Below are positions 5,284 through 11,276 of a DNA stretch of 11,276 bases, in pieces. The notes beneath the pieces are model-generated. The model made no database searches. It was not told the DNA's origin and saw nothing but the letters and a program-made list of their open reading frames with translations. The DNA is from Clostridia bacterium (GTDB lineage Bacteria > Bacillota_A > Clostridia > Oscillospirales > Acutalibacteraceae), in the NCBI GenBank assembly GCA_017445685.1, contig JAFSTS010000244.1, positions 1 through 11,276 on the forward strand. The letters are read 5' to 3'. Numbering within the stretch: the first letter of the stretch is position 1; each line of letters starts with the position of its first letter. A program made the position numbers and the translations under genes.

Positions 5284-8200
5284 TCAATCGTCTTGCATAG
5301 AGTTATTTTGCTTTTTTGCCAATCTCATAAGCGCAAGGACCTGTTTGATCGCTTCAAGCTGTGTCTGACCTTTTGCAATTCTGACCTTAAAGCACGGTTT
5401 TCCTGCCGCAGAAACGCTGAGTCTGCCTTTTATGGCGTTTGATACGGCGGCAATAAGACGCATATCCATCTTTTCCGTATAGAAAACTATCCTGTCCCTT
5501 TCCTGGCTGATTTCATATATATCAAGATCGGCTGCGCTGTTTCGAAGCAGCGACACAGTCACAAGTCCCATCACATCGGCAGGCGGATCGCCGAATCGGT
5601 CTATAAGTTCGTCCGTCACATCGTCAGCGTCCTCCTGACATCTGATGTCTGCAATACGGCGGTACATCGCTATCCTGTCGCGCGCAGAGGAAATATATTT
5701 TTCGGGAATATTTGCGTTGATATTCAGGTCGATGAGACATTCTTTTTCCTTTGTCTCCTCTTCACCTTTTTCCTCGCTGACTGCCTGCGAAAGAAGCTTC
5801 AGATACATATCGTATCCTACGGCTTCCATGTGTCCGTGCTGCTGTGCGCCGAGTATATTGCCGGCTCCGCGAAGCTCAAGATCACGCATGGCTATCTGAA
5901 ATCCCGAACCAAATTCGGTAAATTCCTTTATCGCGCTCAATCGTCTTTCGGCAATTTCAGATATCTGCTTGCCTCTTGTGAAGGTGAAATACGCGCTCGC
6001 GCGCCTTGAGCTGCGTCCTACTCTGCCCCTTATCTGATGAAGCTGGGCAAGACCCAGTTTGTCCGCATTTTCGATTATCAGGGTGTTGACATTCGGCACA
6101 TCGACTCCCGTCTCGATAATCGTTGTGCAGACGAGAATGTCTGTTTCTCCGTCGATCAGTGATTTCCAGACATCGCTCAGATGTTCCTCGGTCATTTTTC
6201 CGTGCGCTACGGCAACAGTCGCGTCAGGCATCAGCTCCTTGATTTGCCTTGCTTTTTGTTCTATCCCGTCAACATTATTGAAAAGATAATACACCTGTCC
6301 TCCGCGCCGAAGCTCCTTTTCCATAGCAGTAACAAGCACTTCCATATTGTGTTCGAGAATATATGTCCGCACCGGGTATCTGTCCTGAGGGGCTTCCTCA
6401 ATAATACTCATATCCCTGATGCCCGTCATCGCCATGTTCAGCGTCCTTGGAATCGGAGTTGCGGAAAGCGTGAGAACATCGACGTTTGCAAAACGCTCCT
6501 TTAGCGCCTCCTTCTGACCGACGCCGAAACGCTGTTCTTCATCGACTACGACAAGACCGATATCATGAAATTCGATATTTTTTGACAAAAGCTTGTGCGT
6601 TCCGACAACAACATCAACGCTTCCTCTTTTTAGACCCTGAAGAATTTCGCGCTGTTCTTTTGCAGTTGTGAATCTCGACAACATTCTGACTTCTATCGGG
6701 AAACCCTCAAAGCGTTTGCATATAGTCTGATAGTGCTGAAGCGCCAAAATCGTCGTCGGCACGAGGATAGCGCACTGCTTTGAATCGGCCGCGCATTTGA
6801 AAACGCCTCTGAGCGCCACCTCCGTCTTCCCGAAGCCGACATCGCCGCAAAGAAGTCTGTCCATCGGATACGGCTTTTCCATATCCTTTTTGATTTCGTC
6901 TATACAACGAAGCTGGTCGTCCGTTTCGTCATATTCAAACCGCCTTTCAAAGTCGCTTTGCATATCAATATCCTCTGAAAAAGCGTATCCTTTTATACTC
7001 ATTCGCTTGCTGTACAGTTTAACAAGTTCATCCGCCATATCTTTGAGCGCAGAACGGACTTTTTTCTTTGTTTTGATCCATTTGTCGCTTCCGAGGGAGT
7101 TGAGCTTGACATTGTTTGTCTCGCTTCTGGGGCCGATGTATTTCGCTATCAAATCAAGCTGGGTCACGGGCACATAGAGTATATCTCCCTTTGCATACTT
7201 GATTTTGATATAATCCTTTATTGCGCCGCCGGCAGAAAGCTGAACGATACCTTCGTACAAGCCTATGCCGTGGTTGACATGAACAACATAATCCCCGACA
7301 TTCATCTGGTCGAGTGAATGAAAGCTGTTTGAAGCTTTATACGCCTGATCTTTTCTGAGTTTTCGTTTTATAACTCTCGACGAGTACGAGACGATTTTCA
7401 GCTTTGCAGACGGAAAATCCGCCCCTGCGCTCAGACCGCCCGGCATGACGCACACGCCGCCGGGTATAAGCTCTTCAAACTTTTCCCTGAATACACTGTT
7501 GTAACCCTGTGCGTACAGATCGCCGCTCAAAGCCTTGGCCGCTTTATCGGTTCCGGCAAAAACAACAGTCGAAAAATCCTTTTTCTTTTTTATCGGAGCA
7601 AGATCGTCCATTAAAACGCTTGCCGAGCCGTTCCACGCAGACTGCTGAATACAGTTGAAGTTGACAAGTTCCTTTACCGCAGTGTCAAAACTTCCGCGCG
7701 GCATATTGTCCATATATACAGCGCCAAAGCTCTTGTAAATATCGAAAAGCTCTTCCTTTTTGAGCATGAAATCTTCAAGTCCTTTGCACAAAGTACCCGT
7801 TTCAAACAGCGACTTGTATTCGCCTGCAAAAAGTTTAAGAGCCGCTTCGGCTTTGTTTCTGACATTCACGCTCTCGCATACGACAAGAATAGTGCTGTCC
7901 TTATCGAAATAATCCATCACCCCTGCAACTGAGGAGAACGCTATCGGAAGATATTTATCAAACGAATCAAGCCTGACTCCGCTTTTTATCATCTCGATAT
8001 CGGCAAATATCTTTTCCTTTGCTTTTACGCTTCCTTTACCCTTGATAGCGGCGGCGAATTTTTCAAGCGTTTCAACCGCTTTCTCATCGTTGTCAAATAT
8101 AACTTCCCTTGCAGGAATGACGGTTACTTCTTCGATGTTTTCTGTTCGTCTCTGGCTTTCAACATCAAAAAATGCCAGCGTATCAACCGTGTCTCCCCAA

Positions 8201-8781
8201 AACTCTATCCTCACCGGGTTGTCGCAGCAGACAGGGAAAACATCAAGAATACCGCCCCTTTGGCAGAATTGTCCTGCTCCGTCGACCTGACTGCTCCTGA
8301 CATATCCTCCGCGCAAAAGTATGTCGACGACGCTTTCAAGGGAAATATCCTCGCCCGATACGATCTTAACGCTTCTTTTTTGCAGTTCTTCAGGCGGGAT
8401 CGTCTTTTGAAGAAAGCCCTCAACGCTGCATACTGCTATATCGTAATCGTCCGAGACGATTTTTGCAAGCGCATTAAGACGGATATGCTCATACTCCTTC
8501 GAAGTAGTCTGAGCCGTCTCAAACGAAAAATCTCTCGCTGCAATTTTTACCGTCCTGCTTCCAAGCGCGGAAATGTCCTCGGCAAGCCTTGACGCCGAAG
8601 CATCGTCGGCAGTAACAAGGCAAAGCTTTTTGTTTTCCTGCATATTCAGGGTATGACAGACAAGAGCCTTGCCCACATCGGGAAGACCGAGCACTCCAAG
8701 CGGAAGTCTGCCGCTTTTTATGTCAGCGGCAAGATTTTTATAGCTTTCGTCTTTTTGGATCGCAAGGGAAAAACAGGACAT
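5284..8781 (-). CDS. mfd: Transcription-repair coupling factor (ATP-dependent translocase)
   Basis: 1165 residues, full family length. Mfd removes RNA polymerase stalled at DNA lesions and recruits UvrA for nucleotide excision repair. In order: an N-terminal UvrB-like region (about 1-310, with QRGGILDVFP near 174-183), a linker, the RNA-polymerase-interacting CarD-like domain (about 493-550, NVGDYVVHVNHGIGLYEG), then the RecG-like translocase with Walker A GDVGFGKT (646-653, Lys652), Walker B DEEQ (747-750), LTLSATPIPRTLNM (770-783) and the arginine-finger motif QIRGRVGR (916-923). The TRCF C-terminal domain follows (about 1015-1115), then a Lys/Asn/Gln tail. AGAGAGG lies 7 bases before ATG. 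The gene starts after the serA terminator and probably leads an mfd-purB-phosphodiesterase transcript. The usual neighbour pth is absent here. Confidence 0.97.
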   Translation of the reverse strand: MSCFSLAIQKDESYKNLAADIKSGRLPLGVLGLPDVGKALVCHTLNMQENKKLCLVTADDASASRLAEDISALGSRTVKIAARDFSFETAQTTSKEYEHIRLNALAKIVSDDYDIAVCSVEGFLQKTIPPEELQKRSVKIVSGEDISLESVVDILLRGGYVRSSQVDGAGQFCQRGGILDVFPVCCDNPVRIEFWGDTVDTLAFFDVESQRRTENIEEVTVIPAREVIFDNDEKAVETLEKFAAAIKGKGSVKAKEKIFADIEMIKSGVRLDSFDKYLPIAFSSVAGVMDYFDKDSTILVVCESVNVRNKAEAALKLFAGEYKSLFETGTLCKGLEDFMLKKEELFDIYKSFGAVYMDNMPRGSFDTAVKELVNFNCIQQSAWNGSASVLMDDLAPIKKKKDFSTVVFAGTDKAAKALSGDLYAQGYNSVFREKFEELIPGGVCVMPGGLSAGADFPSAKLKIVSYSSRVIKRKLRKDQAYKASNSFHSLDQMNVGDYVVHVNHGIGLYEGIVQLSAGGAIKDYIKIKYAKGDILYVPVTQLDLIAKYIGPRSETNNVKLNSLGSDKWIKTKKKVRSALKDMADELVKLYSKRMSIKGYAFSEDIDMQSDFERRFEYDETDDQLRCIDEIKKDMEKPYPMDRLLCGDVGFGKTEVALRGVFKCAADSKQCAILVPTTILALQHYQTICKRFEGFPIEVRMLSRFTTAKEQREILQGLKRGSVDVVVGTHKLLSKNIEFHDIGLVVVDEEQRFGVGQKEALKERFANVDVLTLSATPIPRTLNMAMTGIRDMSIIEEAPQDRYPVRTYILEHNMEVLVTAMEKELRRGGQVYYLFNNVDGIEQKARQIKELMPDATVAVAHGKMTEEHLSDVWKSLIDGETDILVCTTIIETGVDVPNVNTLIIENADKLGLAQLHQIRGRVGRSSRRASAYFTFTRGKQISEIAERRLSAIKEFTEFGSGFQIAMRDLELRGAGNILGAQQHGHMEAVGYDMYLKLLSQAVSEEKGEEETKEKECLIDLNINANIPEKYISSARDRIAMYRRIADIRCQEDADDVTDELIDRFGDPPADVMGLVTVSLLRNSAADLDIYEISQERDRIVFYTEKMDMRLIAAVSNAIKGRLSVSAAGKPCFKVRIAKGQTQLEAIKQVLALMRLAKKQNNSMQDD

Positions 8782-8876
8782 CTTTTACCTCTCTGTACGC
8801 GCAAATGCCGCAATGTCATTTTCTCTGGCATTACGGTTTTTATGTATATTTATGTTTTTTCTTTTCAAAAAAGGTC
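8782..8876 (-). promoter_or_regulatory. mfd leader and presumed promoter region
   Basis: These 95 bases separate the serA terminator from the mfd ATG and must hold the mfd promoter unless mfd depends on read-through. The best elements on the minus strand are weak: TTGAAA followed by AT-rich sequence with TATACA only 14 bases on. A short inverted repeat, AATGCC/GGCATT with a 17-base gap, lies between these and the ribosome binding site. I cannot name a firm -35/-10 pair. Confidence 0.3.
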
Positions 8877-8906
8877 AAAAAGCGGCGATGAATTATCCAC
8901 CGCCGC
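8877..8906 (-). terminator. Rho-independent terminator of the serC-serA operon
   Basis: On the minus strand GCGGCGGTG (8898-8906) pairs with CATCGCCGC (8882-8890) around a 7-base loop, a GC-rich 9-bp stem with one G-U wobble, followed by TTTTT (8877-8881). It begins 9 bases after the serA stop codon and is the strongest terminator in the window. Confidence 0.92.
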
Positions 8907-8915
8907 AATAGTTTT

Positions 8916-10034
8916 TTAACCGATCACTCTTACGCTCTTTACGCCTTCAACAGCTTCGAGCTTTTCTACATCGCCTTTTATGTCGGCAACAGTGTAAGCA
9001 ATATCGCCTCTGACGAAAGTGAGCGCGTCAATCGACAGGATATCCTTAACTTTTGCAGCAGAATCTGCAGAATGAATAACGCAGGTTCTCGCGCCGCTCA
9101 CTTCGGGGAGCTGAACTCTCGGAAGATTTACGGAGTTGATAATCTCGCCTTTTTCAATATAGGCAATAAGCTGGTCAGCCGCCATAACAGCGCAGTTGTC
9201 CTCGGATTCGGGAGTAGAAGCGCCCAGGTGAGGAATTGCCGTAACACCCTTAACATCGATCATTTCATCAGACGGGAAGTCCACAACATAAGCGGCAACC
9301 TTTCCGCTTTCGAGAGCAGCTATCATGTCGTTTGAATTTACAAGTCCGCCTCTTGCAAAGTTAAGTATTCTGACGCCGTCCTTCATCTTTGCAATAGTCT
9401 GCGCATTGAAGAAATCCTTTGTTGCGTCGTTAAGCGGAATATGAATTGAAATGTAGTCACATTTTTCATAAATTTCTTCGACGCCTGAGGCAATTATGAT
9501 CCTCTCGTCGTCGCTCGTCGGATTTCCAAAGCTGTCATAAGCATAAACAGTCATTCCCAGAGCTGCCGCCGCTTTTGCAACCTTTTTGCCGATCGCGCCG
9601 TAACCGATGATTCCGAGAGTCTTGCCGAGAATTTCGGGACCGGCAAAGGCAGATTTGCCTTTTTCAACCTCTTTGCCTACTGTATCACCGTGACCTTTAA
9701 GCGTTTTGCACCAGTCAAGCGCTTCGGCAACTTTTCTTGAAGCCATAAACAGTCCGCAGATAACAAGCTCGCAAACCGCATTTGCGTTAGCTCCGGGCGT
9801 GTTGAAAACGCAGATACCTTTCTCAGTGTACTTGTCGATCGGAATATTGTTGGTTCCTGCGCCTGCGCGTGCAACAGCAATAACGCTGTCAGCAATTTCC
9901 ATGTCGTGCATTGCAGCGCTTCTGACCATTATGGCAACGGGGTTTTCCACGCTGTCGCCGCACTGATATGCCGCTTTGTCAAAACGGTCTGTGCCGCAGG
10001 CGGCAATTTTATTCAAAGTTAAAATGTTTTTCAT
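8916..10034 (-). CDS. serA: D-3-phosphoglycerate dehydrogenase
   Basis: 372 residues from the ATG at 10034, supported by AGAAGG (10043-10048) eight bases upstream; an in-frame ATG at 10079 would overlap serC and add 15 unrelated residues. It oxidises 3-phosphoglycerate to 3-phosphohydroxypyruvate with NAD, the first step of serine synthesis. The NAD-binding motif is GYGAIG (144-149) followed by Asp167 at the end of the second strand. The substrate/catalytic region has NFARGG (Arg228), VVDFPSDE (251-257) and PHLGAST (His269). Residues about 314-372 form a short ACT-like domain that may sense serine. The catalytic Glu of the usual DVFPxEP motif is here in a shifted FPSDE context. It lies 25 bases after serC, whose product takes its own product onward, and ends at a strong terminator. 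Confidence 0.95.
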   Translation of the reverse strand: MKNILTLNKIAACGTDRFDKAAYQCGDSVENPVAIMVRSAAMHDMEIADSVIAVARAGAGTNNIPIDKYTEKGICVFNTPGANANAVCELVICGLFMASRKVAEALDWCKTLKGHGDTVGKEVEKGKSAFAGPEILGKTLGIIGYGAIGKKVAKAAAALGMTVYAYDSFGNPTSDDERIIIASGVEEIYEKCDYISIHIPLNDATKDFFNAQTIAKMKDGVRILNFARGGLVNSNDMIAALESGKVAAYVVDFPSDEMIDVKGVTAIPHLGASTPESEDNCAVMAADQLIAYIEKGEIINSVNLPRVQLPEVSGARTCVIHSADSAAKVKDILSIDALTFVRGDIAYTVADIKGDVEKLEAVEGVKSVRVIG

Positions 10035-10059
10035 TAAAAAAGCCTTCTTTCGAGAGATA

Positions 10060-11145
10060 TCAGATATTCTCTTCTTCAAATTTTTTCATAAATTCAACGA
10101 GCTTTTCAACACCTTCAACAGGCATTGCGTTGTAGATGGAAGCTCTCATGCCGCCTACCGAGCGGTGACCCTTCAGGTTTACAAATCCTGCCTGAGCAGC
10201 TTCCGAAACAAACTTGGCGTTCATTTCGTCGGAGTCGGTTACGAAAGTTACATTCATCATTGAACGGCTTTCTTTTTCGGCAACAGGCTTAAAGAGCTTG
10301 CTGCTGTCAAGGAAATCATAGAGAATGGCAGCCTTTTTCTCGTTTCTTTCTTTCATCTTTTCAAGTCCGCCGATGTCGTTTTTGATCCATTCAAGAACGA
10401 GCTTGCACATATAGATATTGTAGCAGGGCGGAGTATTGTACATTGAATCCGCGTCAGCCATAGTCTTATAGTCCATAACAGCAGGAATCTTTTCATCAGC
10501 TTTACCGATAAGATCCTCGCGGACAACTACGATCGTAAGTCCTGCCGGGGCAACATTCTTCTGCGCTCCGCCGTAAACAAGACCGAACTTTGAAATATCA
10601 AGCGGCTCTGAAAGCATACAGGAGGAAACATCGGCTACAAGCGGAATATCTCCTGTTTCGGGAATATAGGGGAATTTCGTGCCGTAAATAGTGTTGTTAA
10701 AGCAGATATAAACATAGTCGGCATCGGGACGGATGTCGTCCTTTTCGATCTTGGGAACATAAGTAAAATTATCTTCCTTGGAGGAAGCGATGACTTTTAT
10801 GTCGCCGTATTTGAGAGCTTCTTTGTAAGCCTTGTTGGAAAACTGACCTGATACGATATAGTCGGCTTTCTTCGAATTGCTGAGAAGGTTGAGCGGAATT
10901 GCCGCAAACTGAAGAGAAGCGCCGCCCTGAAGGAAAAGCACCTTATAGTTATCCGGCACATTGTAAACCTCTCTGAAAAGAGCCTCTGTGTCCTTTGCGA
11001 TCTTGTCGAAAACTTTGGAACGGTGGGACATTTCCATAACTGACTGTCCGCTTGTTTCGTATTCAAGCATTTCCGATGCGGCTTTCTTCAAAACCGATTC
11101 CGGAAGCATTGAAGGTCCGGCTGAAAAATTGTACACTCTTGACAT
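10060..11145 (-). CDS. serC: Phosphoserine aminotransferase
   Basis: 361 residues, the normal length. This PLP enzyme moves the amino group of glutamate to 3-phosphohydroxypyruvate to give phosphoserine. Visible motifs are NFSAGPSMLP (6-15), MSHRS (His41, Arg42), the phosphate-cup GGAS (74-77), ADVSS with Asp172 and the Schiff-base lysine Lys196 in GGAQKNVAPAG. C-terminal HRSVGGMRASIYNAMP is typical of the family. Position 102 is Phe (SGQFS) where the well-studied E. coli enzyme has a Trp stacked on the cofactor. GGAGG lies 8 bases before ATG, and a perfect consensus promoter lies 60-90 bases upstream. It leads a two-gene operon with serA; no serB phosphatase gene is in the window. Confidence 0.96.
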   Translation of the reverse strand: MSRVYNFSAGPSMLPESVLKKAASEMLEYETSGQSVMEMSHRSKVFDKIAKDTEALFREVYNVPDNYKVLFLQGGASLQFAAIPLNLLSNSKKADYIVSGQFSNKAYKEALKYGDIKVIASSKEDNFTYVPKIEKDDIRPDADYVYICFNNTIYGTKFPYIPETGDIPLVADVSSCMLSEPLDISKFGLVYGGAQKNVAPAGLTIVVVREDLIGKADEKIPAVMDYKTMADADSMYNTPPCYNIYMCKLVLEWIKNDIGGLEKMKERNEKKAAILYDFLDSSKLFKPVAEKESRSMMNVTFVTDSDEMNAKFVSEAAQAGFVNLKGHRSVGGMRASIYNAMPVEGVEKLVEFMKKFEEENI

Positions 11146-11168
11146 AATGAAACCTCCGATATATATTG

Positions 11169-11188
11169 CGGATATCTTAATTTATCCG
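11169..11188 (-). promoter_or_regulatory. Small hairpin in the serC leader
   Basis: On the minus strand CGGATA (11183-11188) and TATCCG (11169-11174) pair exactly around an 8-base loop, between the promoter and the ribosome binding site. There is no T run after it, so it is not a terminator. It may stabilise the transcript or be incidental. The leader (about 55 bases) is too short for a T-box or a known riboswitch. Confidence 0.3.
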
Positions 11189-11207
11189 TCAAAAAATTTC
11201 AAAGTAA

Positions 11208-11236
11208 ATTATATACTTCGGCATTTTATTTGTCAA
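11208..11236 (-). promoter_or_regulatory. Consensus sigma-A promoter of serC-serA
   Basis: On the minus strand a perfect TTGACA (11231-11236) and a perfect TATAAT (11208-11213) are separated by exactly 17 bases. Transcription would start near 11201, about 55 bases before the serC ATG. This predicts strong, largely housekeeping-level expression unless a repressor binds further upstream, beyond the window. Confidence 0.9.
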
Positions 11237-11276
11237 TGATAATCCTCCGATTTTCACAATTTCGTGGTATTTGACA

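Noticed and set aside
11146..11207. A T-box or riboswitch controlling serine synthesis
   Set aside because: The leader from the mapped-looking promoter to the ATG is only about 55 bases, with one 6-bp hairpin and no terminator; too short for these elements.
11188..11248. A 15-codon frame (TTG start, GGAGG seven bases before it) just upstream of serC, as a possible leader peptide
   Set aside because: The serC promoter lies inside it, so the main transcript does not contain it. The similarity of its GGAGG region to the serC start region is probably chance.
11271..11276. TTGACA on the plus strand at the very right edge, as the -35 box of a divergent gene
   Set aside because: The rest of the promoter and any gene are outside the window.

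Overview
The window looks like chromosomal DNA of an anaerobic Firmicute of class Clostridia, most likely an Oscillospirales/Ruminococcus-type gut bacterium. This is inferred, not tested. The reasons are strong GGAGG-type ribosome binding sites, consensus sigma-A promoters, a short ACT-ended SerA, a eukaryote-like PurB of the kind I associate with Clostridia, Thr-rich linkers in exported proteins, Listeria-Bacteroides (InlB-type) repeats joined to a BIG2 domain, and an aromatic C-terminal tail. Almost everything lies on the minus strand. The exception is the 3' end of carB at the left edge, which converges on the rest across a hairpin that can terminate in both directions.

From right to left, in the direction of minus-strand transcription: a perfect TTGACA-17-TATAAT promoter drives serC and serA, 25 bases apart, which encode the first two steps of serine synthesis in the order SerA then SerC. 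A strong terminator closes this operon. Next come mfd (transcription-repair coupling factor), purB (adenylosuccinate lyase) and an exported glycerophosphodiester phosphodiesterase. They are tightly spaced and probably co-transcribed, with only a weak AT hairpin between mfd and purB.

A new TTGACA-17-TAACAT promoter then drives an exported alpha/beta-hydrolase with a Gly/Ser/Thr linker. A clear terminator follows it only 20 bases before the start of a secreted InlB-repeat/BIG2 protein that has no visible promoter of its own. After a 248-base AT-rich intergenic region with several inverted and direct repeats comes a 75-residue conserved-looking small protein of unknown function, and then the shared terminator with carB.

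Most of the window is housekeeping: serine, purine and pyrimidine synthesis and DNA repair. The accessory part is the left third, with two probably envelope-facing proteins, a small unknown protein and a repeat-rich regulatory region. I see no mobile element, CRISPR array, RNA gene, toxin-antitoxin pair or defence cluster, and nothing that convincingly forms a new multi-gene system. The observations listed are local oddities worth checking.
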